Positions 24,855 to 37,489 of a DNA stretch of 64,000 nt are shown piece by piece. This DNA comes from Hetaerina americana. Taxonomy: Eukaryota > Arthropoda > Insecta > Odonata > Calopterygidae. The position numbers were made by a program, and so were the translations under genes. The notes beneath the pieces were generated by a model. The model searched no databases. It worked only from the letters and a program-made list of their open reading frames with translations, and was not told the origin of the DNA. How positions within the stretch are numbered: the stretch's first letter is position 1; the number at the start of each line of letters is the position of its first letter. The stretch lies in contig JAKTNV010000740.1 of the NCBI GenBank assembly GCA_022747635.1, positions 1 through 64,000 of the forward strand, given 5' to 3'.

Positions 24855-27800
24855 ATGCCTTCTATGCACCTCAAACATTCACTCAATGATGGAAGATTGT
24901 TGTTTTTCGCAATATTTTTTGAAATTTGGGCTCTTTTACTACCATTAACTTTTGCGCTGAGGCATCTTTTAGGCTCATTTCTTGCCTTTAATGATTTATT
25001 CTGGGTTTTATTTTGTTTATTTGATGAAAATGAACAACAATACACACCATGGAAACATTTTTGTTTTATTTGTGTCGAGTGAGAATTTCACCTAGAACCC
25101 AACGGGGGGGTATTGGCACTTTTCGTGGAAAAATGTGAAAAATTAAAATTTCTAAAAAATGAAATAAATGCCTTCTATACACCTCAAACATTCACTCTTT
25201 AATGGAAGATTGTTGTTTTTCGCAATATTTTTTGAAATTTGGGCTCTTTTACTAACATTAACTTTTGCGCTGAGGCATCTTTTAGGCTCATTTCTTGCCT
25301 TTAATGATTTATTCTGGGTTTTATTTTGTTTATTTGATGAAAATGAACAACAATACACACCATGGAAACATTTTTGTTTGATTTGTGTCGAGTGAGAATT
25401 TCACCTAGAACCCAAAGGGGGGGGTATTGGCACTTTTCACGGAAAAATGTGAAAAATTAAAATTTCTAAAAATTAAAAAAATGCCTTCTATACACCTAAA
25501 ACATTCACTCTATAATGGAAGATTGTGGTTTTTCGCAATATTTTTTTGAAATTTGGGCTCTTTTACTAACATTAACACTTGCGCTGAGGCATCTTTTATG
25601 CTCATTTCTTGTCTTTAATGATTTATTCTGGGTTTTATTTTGTTTATTTGATGAAAATGAACAACAATACACACCATGGCAACATTTTTGTTTTATTTGT
25701 GTCGAGTGAGAATTTCACCTAGAACCCAAAGGGGGGGGTATTGGCACTTTTCATGGAAAAATGTGAAAAATTAAAATTTCTAAAAATGAAATAAATGCCT
25801 TCTATACACCTCAAACATTCACTCTATAATGGAAGATTGTTGTTTTTCGCAATATTTTTTGAAATTTGGGCTCTTTTACTAACATTAACATTTGCGCTGA
25901 GGCATCTTTTAGGCTCATTTCTTGTCTTTAATGATGTATTCAGGGTTTTATTTTGTTTATTTGATGAAAATGAAAACAATACACACCATGGAAACATTTT
26001 TGTTTGATTTGTGTCGAGTGAGAATTTCACCTAGAACCCAAAGGGGGGGGTATTGGCACTTTTCGTGGAAAAATGTGAAAAATTAAATTTCTAAAAATGA
26101 AATAAATGACTTCTATACACCTCAAACATTCACTCTATAATGGAAGATTGTGGTTTTTCGCAATATTTTTTTGAAATTTGGGCTCTTTTACTAACATTAA
26201 CATTTGCGCTGAGGCATCTTTTATGCTCATTTCTTGTCTTTAATGATTTATTCTGGGTTTTATTTTGTTTTTTGATGAAAATGAACAACAATACACACCA
26301 TGGAAACATTTTTGTTTGATTTGTGTTGAGTGAGAATTTCACCTAGAACCCAAAGGGGGGGGTATTGGCCTTTTTCGTGGAAAAATGTGAAAAATTAAAA
26401 TTTCTAAAAATGAAATAAATGCCTTCTATACACCTCAAATATTCACTCTATAATGGAAGATTTTATTTTTTCGCAATATTTTTCGAAATTTGGGCTCTTT
26501 TACTAACATTAACTTTTGCGCTGAGGCATCTTTTAGGCTCATTTCTTGCCTTTAATGATTTATTCTGGGTTTTATTTTGTTTATTTGATGAAAATGAGCA
26601 ACAATACACACCATGGAAACATTTTTGTTTGATTTCTGTCGAGTGAGAATTTCACCTAGAACCCAAAGGGGGGGGTATTGGCACTTTTCACGGAAAAATG
26701 TGAAAAATTAAAATTTCTAAAAATTAAAAAAATGCCTTGTATACACCTAAAACATTCACTCTATAATGGAAGATTGTGGTTTTTCGCAATATTTTTTTGA
26801 AATTTGGGCACTTTTACTAACATTAACACTTGCGCTGAGGCATCTTTTAAGCTCATTTCTTGTCTTTAATGATTTATTCTGGGTTTTATTTTGTTTATTT
26901 GATGAAAATGAACAACAATACACACCATGGAAACATTTTTGTTTTATTTGTGTCGAGTGAGAATATCACCTAGAACCCAAAGGGGGGGGTATTGGCACTT
27001 TTCGTGGAAAAATGTGAAAAATTAAATTTCTAAAAATGAAATAAATGCCTTCTATACACCTCAAACATTCACTATATAATGGAAGATTGTTGTTTTTCGC
27101 AATATTTTTTTGAAATTTGGGCTCATTTACTAACATTAACATTTGCGCTGAGGCATCTTTTATGCTCATTTCTTGTCTTTAATGATTTATTCTGGGTTTT
27201 ATTTTGTTTATTTGATGAAAATGAACAACAATACACACCATGGAAACATTTTTGTTTGATTTGTATCGAGTGAGAATTTCACCTAGAACCCAAAGGGGGG
27301 GGGTATTGGCCTTTTTCGTGGAAAAATGTGAAAAATTAAAATTTCTAAAAATGAAATAAATGCCTTCTATACACCTGAAACATTCACTCTATAATGGAAG
27401 ATTGTGGTTTTTCGCAATATTTTTTTGAAATTTGGGCTCTTTAACTAACATTAACACTTGCGCTGAGGCATCTTTTATGCTCATTTCTTGTCTTTAATGA
27501 TTTATTCTGGGTTTTATTTTGTTTATTTGATGAAAATGAACAACAATACACACCATGGAAACATTTTTGTTTGATTTGTGTTGAGTGAGAATTTCACCTA
27601 GAACCCAAAGGGGGGGGTATTGGCACTTTTCGTGGAAAAATGTGAAAAATTAAAATTTCTAAAAATGAAATAAATGCCTTCTATACACCTCAAACATTCA
27701 CTCTATAATGGAAGATTGTTGTTTTTCGCAATATTTTTTGAAATTTGGGCTCTTTTACTAACATTAACATTTGCGCTGAGGCATCTTTTAGGCTCATTTC

Positions 27801-28876
27801 TTGTCTTTAATGATTTATTCTGGGTTTTATTTTGTTTATTTGATTAAAATGAACAACAATACACACCATGGAAACATTTTTGTTTGATTTGTGTTGAGTG
27901 AGAATTTCACCTAGAACCCAAAGGGGGGGGGTATATGCACTTTTCATGGAAAAATGTGAAAAATTAAAATTTCTAAAAATGAAATAAATGCCTTCTATAC
28001 ACTTCAAACATTCACTTAATGATGGAAAATTGTTGTTTTTCGCAATATTTTTTGAAATTAGGGCACTTTTACTAACATTAACTTTTGCGCTTTTGTTTAT
28101 TTGATGAAAATGAACAACAATACACACCATGGAAACATTTTTGTTTGATTTGTGTTGAGTGAGAATTTCACCTAGAACCCAAAGGGGGGGGGGTATTGGC
28201 CTTTTTCGTGGAAAAATGTGAAAAATTAAAATTTCTAAAAATGAAATAAATGCCTTCTATACACCTCAAACATTCACTCTATAATGGAAGATTGTTGTTT
28301 TTCGCAATATTTTTTGACATTTGGGCTCTTTTACTAACATTAACATTTGCGCTGAGGCATCTTTTATGCTCATTTCTTGTCTTTAATGATTTATTCTGGG
28401 TTTTATTTTGTTTATTTGATGAAAATGAACAACAATACACACCATGGAAACATTTTTGTTTGATTTGTGTCGACTGAGAATTTCACCTAGAACCCAAAGG
28501 GGGGGGGTATTGGCACTATTCATGGAAAAATGTGAAAAATTAAAATTTCTAAAAATTAAAAAAAAGCCTTCTATACACCTCAAACATTCACTCTATAATG
28601 GAAGATTGTTGTTTTTTCGCAATATTTTTTGAAATTTGGGCTCTTTTACTAACATTAACATTTGCGCTGAGGCATCTTTTATGCTCATTTCTTGTCTTTA
28701 ATGATTTATTCTGGGTTTTATTTTGTTTATTTGATGAAAATGAACAACAATACACACCATGGAAACATTTTTGTTTGATTTGTGTCGAGTGAGAATTTCA
28801 CCTAGAACCCAAAGGGGGGGTATTGGCACTTTTCATGGAAAAATGTGAAAAATTAAAATTTCTAAAAATGAAATAA
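24855..28876 (+). repeat. Higher-order unit U1 (12 full and 1 truncated monomer, 4.02 kb)
   Basis: Starts with a monomer marked by 'CACTCAATGATGGAAG' and 'CTACCATTAACTTTTGCG', which leads most units from here on. It includes a class A monomer with 'ATGGCAACATTTTTG' (25675), the 'TTTTGTTTTTTGATG' monomer (near 26266) and the truncated monomer at 27988. It matches U5 (36864 onward) at an offset of about 12009 bp. Confidence 0.8.
27988..28249 (+). repeat. Truncated monomer, copy 2
   Basis: Same 54 bp deletion junction ('TTTTGCGCTTTTGTTTATTT') and same companion variants as the copy at 23969, 4.02 kb away. It shows 'TTAGGGCACTTTTAC' where the first copy has 'TTAGGGCTCTTTTAC', a change shared with the next four copies. 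Confidence 0.92.
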
Positions 28877-29816
28877 ATGCCTTCTATACACCTCAAACAT
28901 TCACTCAATGATGGAAGATTGTTGTTTTTCGCAATATTTTTTGAAATTTGGGCTCTTTTACTACCATTAACTTTTGCGCTGAGGCATCTTTTAGGCTCAT
29001 TTCTTGCCTTTAATGATTTATTCTGGGTTTTATTTTGTTTATTTGATGAAAATGAACAACAATACACACCATGGAAACATTTTTGTTTTATTTGTGTCGA
29101 GTGAGAATTTTACCTAGAACCCAACGGGGGGGGTATTGGCACTTTTCGTGGAAAAATGTGAAAAATTAAAATTTCTAAAAATGAAATAAATGCCTTCTAT
29201 ACACCTCAAACATTCACTCTTTAATGGAAGATTGTTGTTTTTCGCAATATTTTTTGAAATTTGGGCTCTTTTACTAACATTAACATTTGCGCTGAGGCAT
29301 CTTTTATGCTCATTTCTTGTCTTTAATGATTTATTCTGGGTTTTATTTTGTTTATTTGATGAAAATGAACAACAATACACACCATGGAAACATTTTTGTT
29401 TGATTTGTGTCGAGTGAGAATTTCACCTAGAACCCAAAGGGGGGGTATTGGCACTTTTCACGGAAAAATGTGAAAAATTAAAATTTCTAAAAATTAAAAA
29501 AAAACCTTCTATACACCTAAAACATTCACTCTATAATTGAAGATTGTGGTTTTTCGCAATATTTTTTTGAAATTTGGGCTCTTTTACTAACATTAACATT
29601 TGCGCTGAGGCATCTTTTATGCTCATTTCTTGTCTTTAATGATTTATTCTGGGTTTTATTTTGTTTATTTGATGAAAATGAACAACAATACACACCATGG
29701 AAACATTTTTGTTTGATTTGTGTTGAGTGAGAATTTCACCTAGATCCCAAAGGGGGGGGTATTGGCCTTTTTTCGTGGAAAAATGTGAAAAATTAAAATT
29801 TCTAAAAATGAAATAA

Positions 29817-30129
29817 ATGCCTTCTATACACCTCAAACATTCACTCTATATGGGAAGATTGTTGTTTTTCGCAATATTTTTTGACATTTGGGCTCTTTTA
29901 CTAACATTAACATTAGCGCTGAGGCATCTTTTATGCTCATTTCTTGTCTTTAATGATTTATTCTGGGTTTAATTTTGTTTATTTGATGATAATGAACAAC
30001 AATACACACCATGGAAACATTTTTGTTTGATTTGTGTCGAGTGAGAATTTCACCTAGAACCCAAAGGGGGGGGTATTGGCACTTTTCACGGAAAAATGTG
30101 AAAAATTAAAATTTCTAAAAATTAAAAAA
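29817..30129 (+). repeat. Marker monomer 'CTATATGGGAAG', copy 1
   Basis: Identified by 'CTATATGGGAAG', 'TTTGACATTTGGG', 'ACATTAGCGCTGAG', 'GGGTTTAATTTTG' and 'GATGATAATGAAC', and by 'ACCTAGATCCCAAAG' just upstream. Seven copies occur, all to the right of 29.8 kb. Confidence 0.9.
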
Positions 30130-30755
30130 ATGCCTTCTATACACCTAAAACATTCACTCTATAATGGAAGATTGTGGTTTTTCGCAATATTTTTTGAAAT
30201 TTGGGCTCTTTTACTAACATAAACATTTGCGCTGAGGCATCTTTTATGCTCATTTCTTGTCTTTAATGATTTATTCTGGGTTTTATTTTGTTTATTTGAT
30301 GAAAATGAACAACAATACACACCATGGAAACATTTTTGTTTGATTTGTGTTGAGTGAGAATTTCACCTAGAACCCAAAGGGGGGGGTATTGGCACTTTTC
30401 GTGGAAAAATGTGAAAAATTAAAATTTCTAAAAATGAAATAAATGCCTTCTATACACCTCAAACATTCACTCTATAATGGAAGATTGTTGTTTTTCGCAA
30501 TATTTTTTGAAATTTGGGCTCTTTTACTAACATTAACATTTGCGCTGAGGCATCTTTTAGGCTCATTTCTTGTCTTTAATGATTTATTCTGGGTTTTATT
30601 TTGTTTATTTGATTAAAATGAACAACAATACACACCATGGAAACATTTTTGTTTGATTTGTGTTGAGTGAGAATTTCACCTAGAACCCAAAGGGGGGGGT
30701 ATATGCACTTTTCATGGAAAAATGTGAAAAATTAAAATTTCTAAAAATGAAATAA

Positions 30756-31017
30756 ATGCCTTCTATACACTTCAAACATTCACTTAATGATGGAAAATTG
30801 TTGTTTTTCGCAATATTTTTTGAAATTAGGGCACTTTTACTAACATTAACTTTTGCGCTTTTGTTTATTTGATGAAAATGAACAACAATACACACCATGG
30901 AAACATTTTTGTATGATTTGTGTTGAGTGAGAATTTCACCTAGAACCCAAAGGGGGGGGGTATTGGCCTTTTTCGTGGAAAAATGTGAAAAATTAAAATT
31001 TCTAAAAAATGAAATAA
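30756..31017 (+). repeat. Truncated monomer, copy 3
   Basis: Same deletion junction and companion variants as the other copies. The downstream 'TTTTTGTATGATTTG' is shared with the copy at 35977 only, which supports U2 and U4 being a recent duplicate pair. Confidence 0.92.
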
Positions 31018-32223
31018 ATGCCTTCTATACACCTCAAACATTCACTCTATAATGGAAGATTGTTGTTTTTCGCAATATTTTTTGACATTTGGGCTCTTTT
31101 ACTAACATTAACATTTGCGCTGAGGCATCTTTTATGCTCATTTCTTGTCTTTAATGATTTATTCTGGGTTTTATTTTGTTTATTTGATGAAAATGAACAA
31201 CAATACACACCATGGAAACATTTTTGTTTGATTTGTGTCGACTGAGAATTTCACCTAGAACCCAAAGGGGGGGGGTATTGGCACTATTCATGGAAAAATG
31301 TGAAAAATTAAAATTTCTAAAAATTAAAAAAAAGCCTTCTATACACCTCAAACATTCACTCTATAATGGAAGATTGTTGTTTTTCGCAATATTTTTTGAA
31401 ATTTGGGCTCTTTTACTAACATTAACATTTGCGCTGAGGCATCTTTTATGCTCATTTCTTGTCTTTAATGATTTATTCTGGGTTTTATTTTGTTTATTTG
31501 ATGAAAATGAACAACAATACACACCATGGAAACATTTTTGTTTGATTTGTGTCGAGTGAGAATTTCACCTAGAACCCAAAGGGGGGGTATTGGCACTTTT
31601 CATGGAAAAATGTGAAAAATTAAAATTTCTAAAAATGAAATAAATGCCTTCTATACACCTCAAACATTCACTCAATGATGGAAGATTGTTGTTTTTCGCA
31701 ATATTTTTTGAAATTTGGGCTCTTTTACTACCATTAACTTTTGCGCTGAGGCATCTTTTAGGCTCATTTCTTGCCTTTAATGATTTATTCTGGGTTTTAT
31801 TTTGTTTATTTGATGAAAATGAACAACAATACACACCATGGAAACATTTTTGTTTTATTTGTGTAGAGTGAGAATTTCACCTAGAACCCAACGGGGGGGG
31901 TATTGGCACTTTTCGTGGAAAAATGTGAAAAATTAAAATTTCTAAAAATGAAATAAATGCCTTCTATACACCTCAAACATTCACTCTTTAATGGAAGATT
32001 GTTGTTTTTTCGCCATATTTTTTGAAATTTGGGCTCTTTTACTAACATTAACTTTTGCGCTGAGGCATCTTTTAGGCTCATTTCTTGCCTTTAATGATTT
32101 ATTCTGGGTTTTATTTTGTTTATTTGATGAAAATGAACAACAATACACACCATGGAAACATTTTTGTTTGATTTGTGTCGAGTGAGAATTTCACCTAGAA
32201 CCCAAAGGGGGGGGTATTGGCAC

Positions 32224-32245
32224 TTTTCACGGAAAAATGTGAAAA
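32224..32245 (+). repeat. Small inverted repeat in class A monomers (example)
   Basis: TTTTCAC at 32224-32230 and GTGAAAA at 32239-32245 are perfect reverse complements with an 8-base spacer, just downstream of the G tract. Class A copies carry the CACGG form that completes the arm. Class B copies carry CGTGG or CATGG, which break the pairing. Function, if any, is unknown. Confidence 0.6.
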
Positions 32246-32584
32246 ATTAAAATTTCTAAAAATTAAAAAAATGCCTTCTATACACCTAAAACATTCACTC
32301 TATAATGGAAGATTGTGGTTTTTCGCAATATTTTTTTGAAATTTGGGCTCTTTTACTAACATTAACACTTGCGCTGAGGCATCTTTTATGCTCATTTCTT
32401 GTCTTTAATGATTTATTCTGGGTTTTATTTTGTTTATTTGATGAAAATGAACAACAATACACACCATGGCAACATTTTTGTTTTATTTGTGTCGAGTGAG
32501 AATTTCACCTAGAACCCAAAGGGGTGGGTATTGGCACTTTTCATGGAAAAATGTGAAAAATTAAAATTTCTAAAAATGAAATAA

Positions 32585-32812
32585 ATGCCTTCTATACACC
32601 TCAAACATTCACTCTATAATGGAAGATTGTTGTTTTTCGCAATATTTTTTGAAATTTGGGCTCTTTTACTAACATTAACACTTGCGCTGAGGCATCTTTT
32701 ATGCTCATTTCTTGTCTTTAATGATTTATTCTGGGTTTTATTTTGTTTATTTGATGAAAATGAACAACAATACACACCATGGAAACATTTTTGTTTGATT
32801 TGTGTTGAGTGA
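32585..32812 (+). other. Recurrent 75-codon open frame of the monomer (probably not a gene)
   Basis: Many monomers are open from ATGCCTTCT to the TGA in 'GAGTGAGAATTTC', which would give a 75-residue, Phe/Leu-rich, membrane-like peptide; this copy is an example. I do not call it a gene. A T7 allele in class A monomers shifts the frame, so the same downstream frame is entered from a different ATG (64 codons). Several monomers have AAG or ACC in place of the ATG (24228, 28564, near 29505), others are frameshifted, and the opposite strand is often open for a similar length. No promoter or ribosome-binding context is evident. The hydrophobic composition follows from T-rich DNA. Confidence 0.7.
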
Positions 32813-32833
32813 GAATTTCACCTAGAACCCAAA

Positions 32834-32841
32834 GGGGGGGG
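32834..32841 (+). repeat. G tract of the monomer (G8 example)
   Basis: Each monomer has one G homopolymer between 'AGAACCCAAA' and 'TATTGGC'. In most copies it is 7-9 G. Extremes include a single G at 7022 and 12954, three at 50217-50219, 55796-55798 and 61360-61362, ten at 51411-51420 and eleven at 16703-16713. One copy near 32521 is interrupted (GGGGTGGG). In the reversed block it appears as a C tract. Homopolymer slippage explains small changes; the very short forms coincide with larger rearrangements. Confidence 0.9.
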
Positions 32842-33210
32842 TATTGGCACTTTTCGTGGAAAAATGTGAAAAATTAAAATTTCTAAAAATGAAATAAATG
32901 CCTTCTATACACCTCAAACATTCACTCTATAATGGAAGATTGTTGTTTTTCGCAATATTTTTTGAAATTTGGGCTCTTTTACTAACATTAACATTTGCGC
33001 TGAGGCATCTTTTAGGCTCATTTCTTGTCTTTAATGATTTATTCTGGGTTTTATTTTGTTTATTTGATTAAAATGAACAACAATACACACCATGGAAACA
33101 TTTTTGTTTGATTTGTGTTGAGTGAGAATTTCACCTAGAACCCAAAGGGGGGGGTATATGCACTTTTCATGGAAAAATGTGAAAAATTAAAATTTCTAAA
33201 AATGAAATAA

Positions 33211-33471
33211 ATGCCTTCTATACACTTCAAACATTCACTTAATGATGGAAAATTGTTGTTTTTCGCAATATTTTTTGAAATTAGGGCACTTTTACTAACA
33301 TTAACTTTTGCGCTTTTGTTTATTTGATGAAAATGAACAACAATACACACCATGGAAACATTTTTGTTTGATTTGTGTTGAGTGAGAATTTCACCTAGAA
33401 CCCAAAGGGGGGGGGTATTGGCCTTTTTCGTGGAAAAATGTGAAAAATTAAAATTTCTAAAAATGAAATAA
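33211..33471 (+). repeat. Truncated monomer, copy 4
   Basis: Same deletion junction and companion variants. Spacing to the previous copy is 2455 bp, matching the shortened unit U3. Confidence 0.92.
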
Positions 33472-35036
33472 ATGCCTTCTATACACCTCAAACATTCACT
33501 CTATAATGGAAGATTGTTGTTTTTCGCAATATTTTTTGACATTTGGGCTCTTTTACTAACATTAACATTTGCGCTGAGGCATCTTTTATGCTCATTTCTT
33601 GTCTTTAATGATTTATTCTGGGTTTTATTTTGTTTATTTGATGAAAATGAACAACAATACACACCATGGAAACATTTTTGTTTGATTTGTGTCGACTGAG
33701 AATTTCACCTAGAACCCAAAGGGGGGGGGTATTGGCACTATTCATGGAAAAATGTGAAAAATTAAATTTCTAAAAATTAAAAAAAAGCCTTCTATACACC
33801 TCAAACATTCACTCTATAATGGAAGATTGTTGTTTTTCGCAATATTTTTTGAAATTTGGGCTCTTTTACTAACATTAACATTTGCGCTGAGGCATCTTTT
33901 ATGCTCATTTCTTGTCTTTAATGATTTATTCTGGGTTTTATTTTGTTTATTTCATGAAAATGAACAACAATACACACCATGGAAACATTTTTGTTTGATT
34001 TGTGTCGAGTGAGAATTTCACCTAGAACCCAAAGGGGGGGTATTGGCACTTTTCATGGAAAAATGTGAAAAATTAAAATTTCTAAAAATGAAATAAATGC
34101 CTTCTATACACCTCAAACATTCACTCAATGATGGAAGATTGTTGTTTTTCGCAATATTTTTTGAAATTTGGGCTCTTTTACTACCATTAACTTTTGCGCT
34201 GAGGCATCTTTTAGGCTCATTTCTTGCCTTTAATGATTTATTCTGGGTTTTATTTTGTTTATTTGATGAAAATGAACAACAATACACACCATGGAAACAT
34301 TTTTGTTTTATTTGTGTCGAGTGAGAATTTCACCTAGAACCCAACGGGGGGGGTATTGGCACTTTTCGTGGAAAAATGTGAAAAATTAAAATTTCTAAAA
34401 ATGAAATAAATGCCTTCTATACACCTCAAACATTCACTCTTTAATGGAAGATTGTTGTTTTTCGCAATATTTTTTGAAATTTGGGCTCTTTTACTAACAT
34501 TAACATTTGCGCTGAGGCATCTTTTATGCTCATTTCTTGTCTTTAATGATTTATTCTGGGTTTTATTTTGTTTATTTGATGAAAATGAACAACAATACAC
34601 ACCATGGAAACATTTCTGTTTGATTTGTGTCGAGTGAGAATTTCACCTAGAACCCAAAGGGGGGGTATTGGCACTTTTCACGGAAAAATGTGAAAAATTA
34701 AAATTTCTAAAAATTAAAAAAAAACCTTCTATACACCTAAAACATTCACTCTATAATTGAAGATTGTGGTTTTTCGCAATATTTTTTTGAAATTTGGGCT
34801 CTTTTACTAACATTAACATTTGCGCTGAGGCATCTTTTATGCTCATTTCTTGTCTTTAATGATTTATTCTGGGTTTTATTTTGTTTATTTGATGAAAATG
34901 AACAACAATACACACCATGGAAACATTTTTGTTTGATTTGTGTTGAGTGAGAATTTCACCTAGATCCCAAAGGGGGGGGTATTGGCCTTTTTTCGTGGAA
35001 AAATGTGAAAAATTAAAATTTCTAAAAATGAAATAA

Positions 35037-35349
35037 ATGCCTTCTATACACCTCAAACATTCACTCTATATGGGAAGATTGTTGTTTTTCGCAATATTTT
35101 TTGACATTTGGGCTCTTTTACTAACATTAACATTAGCGCTGAGGCATCTTTTATGCTCATTTCTTGTCTTTAATGATTTATTCTGGGTTTAATTTTGTTT
35201 ATTTGATGATAATGAACAACAATACACACCATGGAAACATTTTTGTTTGATTTGTGTCGAGTGAGAATTTCACCTAGAACCCAAAGGGGGGGGTATTGGC
35301 ACTTTTCACGGAAAAATGTGAAAAATTAAAATTTCTAAAAATTAAAAAA
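35037..35349 (+). repeat. Marker monomer 'CTATATGGGAAG', copy 2
   Basis: Carries the full set of marker variants; 5220 bp from copy 1. Confidence 0.9.
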
Positions 35350-35976
35350 ATGCCTTCTATACACCTAAAACATTCACTCTATAATGGAAGATTGTGGTTT
35401 TTCGCAATATTTTTTTGAAATTTGGGCTCTTTTACTAACATTAACATTTGCGCTGAGGCATCTTTTATGCTCATTTCTTGTCTTTAATGATTTATTCTGG
35501 GTTTTATTTTGTTTATTTGATGAAAATGAACAACAATACACACCATGGAAACATTTTTGTTTGATTTGTGTTGAGTGAGAATTTCACCTAGAACCCAAAG
35601 GGGGGGGTATTGGCACTTTTCGTGGAAAAATGTGAAAAATTAAAATTTCTAAAAATGAAATAAATGCCTTCTATACACCTCAAACATTCACTCTATAATG
35701 GAAGATTGTTGTTTTTCGCAATATTTTTTGAAATTTGGGCTCTTTTACTAACATTAACATTTGCGCTGAGGCATCTTTTAGGCTCATTTCTTGTCTTTAA
35801 TGATTTATTCTGGGTTTTATTTTGTTTATTTGATTAAAATGAACAACAATACACACCATGGAAACATTTTTGTTTGATTTGTGTTGAGTGAGAATTTCAC
35901 CTAGAACCCAAAGGGGGGGGTATATGCACTTTTCATGGAAAAATGTGAAAAATTAAAATTTCTAAAAATGAAATAA

Positions 35977-36237
35977 ATGCCTTCTATACACTTCAAACAT
36001 TCACTTAATGATGGAAAATTGTTGTTTTTCGCAATATTTTTTGAAATTAGGGCACTTTTACTAACATTAACTTTTGCGCTTTTGTTTATTTGATGAAAAT
36101 GAACAACAATACACACCATGGAAACATTTTTGTATGATTTGTGTTGAGTGAGAATTTCACCTAGAACCCAAAGGGGGGGGGTATTGGCCTTTTTCGTGGA
36201 AAAATGTGAAAAATTAAAATTTCTAAAAATGAAATAA
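35977..36237 (+). repeat. Truncated monomer, copy 5
   Basis: Same deletion junction; shares 'TTTTTGTATGATTTG' downstream with copy 3. Confidence 0.92.
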
Positions 36238-37489
36238 ATGCCTTCTATACACCTCAAACATTCACTCTATAATGGAAGATTGTTGTTTTTCGCAATATTT
36301 TTTGACATTTGGGCTCTTTTACTAACATTAACATTTGCGCTGAGGCATCTTTTATGCTCATTTCTTGTCTTTAATGATTTATTCTGGGTTTTATTTTGTT
36401 TATTTGATGAAAATGAACAACAATACACACCATGGAAACATTTTTGTTTGATTTGTGTCGACTGAGAATTTCACCTAGAACCCAAAGGGGGGGGGTATTG
36501 GCACTATTCATGGAAAAATGTGAAAAATTAAAATTTCTAAAAATTAAAAAAAAGCCTTCTATACACCTCAAACATTCACTCTATAATGGAAGATTGTTGT
36601 TTTTCGCAATATTTTTTGAAATTTGGGCTCTTTTACTAACATTAACATTTGCGCTGAGGCATCTTTTATGCTCATTTCTTGTCTTTAATGATTTATTCTG
36701 GGTTTTATTTTGTTTATTTGATGAAAATGAACAACAATACACACCATGGAAACATTTTTGTTTGATTTGTGTCGAGTGAGAATTTCACCTAGAACCCAAA
36801 GGGGGGGTATTGGCACTTTTCATGGAAAAATGTGAAAAATTAAAATTTCTAAAAATGAAATAAATGCCTTCTATACACCTCAAACATTCACTCAATGATG
36901 GAAGATTGTTGTTTTTCGCAATATTTTTTGAAATTTGGGCTCTTTTACTACCATTAACTTTTGCGCTGAGGCATCTTTTAGGCTCATTTCTTGCCTTTAA
37001 TGATTTATTCTGGGTTTTATTTTGTTTATTTGATGAAAATGAACAACAATACACACCATGGAAACATTTTTGTTTTATTTGTGTCGAGTGAGAATTTCAC
37101 CTAGAACCCAACGGGGGGGGTATTGGCACTTTTCGTGGAAAAATGTGAAAAATTAAAATTTCTAAAAATGAAATAAATGCCTTCTATACACCTCAAACAT
37201 TCACTCTTTAATGGAAGATTGTTGTTTTTCGCCATATTTTTTGAAATTTAGGCTCTTTTACTAACATTAACTTTTGCGCTGAGGCATCTTTTAGGCTCAT
37301 TTCTTGCCTTTAATGATTTATTCTGGGTTTTATTTTGTTTATTTGATGAAAATGAACAACAATACACACCATGGAAACATTTTTGTTTGATTTGTGTCGA
37401 GTGAGAATTTCACCTAGAACCCAAAGGGGGGGGTATTGGCACTTTTCACGGAAAAATGTGAAAAATTAAAATTTCTAAAAATTAAAAAA

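Larger units (their letters stand above)
21152..25167 (+). repeat. 4.02 kb repeat, copy 1 (12 full and 1 truncated monomer)
   Basis: Landmarks between about 21470 and 25167 recur at 4016-4022 bp in the following copy: 'ATGGCAACATTTTTG', the 'TTTTGTTTTTTGATG' deletion monomer (near 22250), 'TTTGATTTCTGTCGAG' (22613), 'CACTATATAATGG' (23053), 'TTTGTATCGAGTG', 'CACCTGAAAC' and the 54 bp-deleted monomer. The first monomer differs from that of the next copy. Confidence 0.8.
28877..31643 (+). repeat. Higher-order unit U2 (8 full and 1 truncated monomer, 2.77 kb)
   Basis: Led by the 'CTACCATTAAC' monomer. The second monomer has 'CACTCTTTAATGG', the next lies behind a 'AAAAAAAACCTTCTATACAC' junction and lacks the ATG, and the fourth is the 'CTATATGGGAAG' marker monomer. 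It ends with class A/B monomers, the truncated monomer and two further monomers. U4 repeats it at an offset of 5220 bp. Confidence 0.8.
32585..32897 (+). repeat. Reference monomer (313 bp), forward orientation
   Basis: This copy is a convenient reference. Counting from its ATG, it holds in order: 'ATGCCTTCTATACACC'; 'CATTCACTCTATAATGGAAG'; a T-rich stretch with 'TTTTTCGCAATATTTTTTG'; 'ACATTAACACTTGCGCTGAG'; 'CATTTCTTGTCTTTAATG'; 'TTTATTTGATGAAAATGAAC'; 'ACACACCATGGAAAC'; 'AATTTCACCTAGAACCCAAA'; a G8 tract (32834-32841); 'TATTGGCACTTTTCGTGG'; and an A-rich tail ending 'AAAATGAAATAA' before the next ATG at 32898. The ATG is only a convenient phase point. Its middle resembles class A ('ACACTTGCG') while its ends are class B, so it is itself a probable hybrid. 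Confidence 0.95.
31644..34096 (+). repeat. Higher-order unit U3 (7 full and 1 truncated monomer, 2.45 kb)
   Basis: Led by the 'CTACCATTAAC' monomer. It begins like U5 (shared 'TTCGCCATATTTTTTG' in the second monomer, near 32010 and 37230, and 'ATGGCAACATTTTTG' in the third). The fourth monomer (32585) starts as the U5 fourth monomer and ends as a later one, after which the unit runs to the truncated monomer. U3 is therefore a U5-like unit that lost five monomers by an internal exchange. Confidence 0.75.
34097..36863 (+). repeat. Higher-order unit U4 (8 full and 1 truncated monomer, 2.77 kb)
   Basis: Near-copy of U2 at an offset of 5220 bp, sharing the 'AAAAAAAACCTTCTATACAC' junction, the marker monomer and 'TTTTTGTATGATTTG'. 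Together U2 plus most of U3 (28877-32640) is repeated as 34097-37860. Confidence 0.8.

Noticed and set aside
32834..32841. Intramolecular G-quadruplex
   Set aside because: There is only one G tract per 313 bp, with no further G3 runs close by. A four-strand structure would need distant tracts, so it is not claimed.
33135..33491. 118-codon reverse-strand frames, also at 35901 and 39920
   Set aside because: They arise because the 54 bp-deleted monomer brings two reverse frames into register. They follow the repeat and have no sign of separate function.
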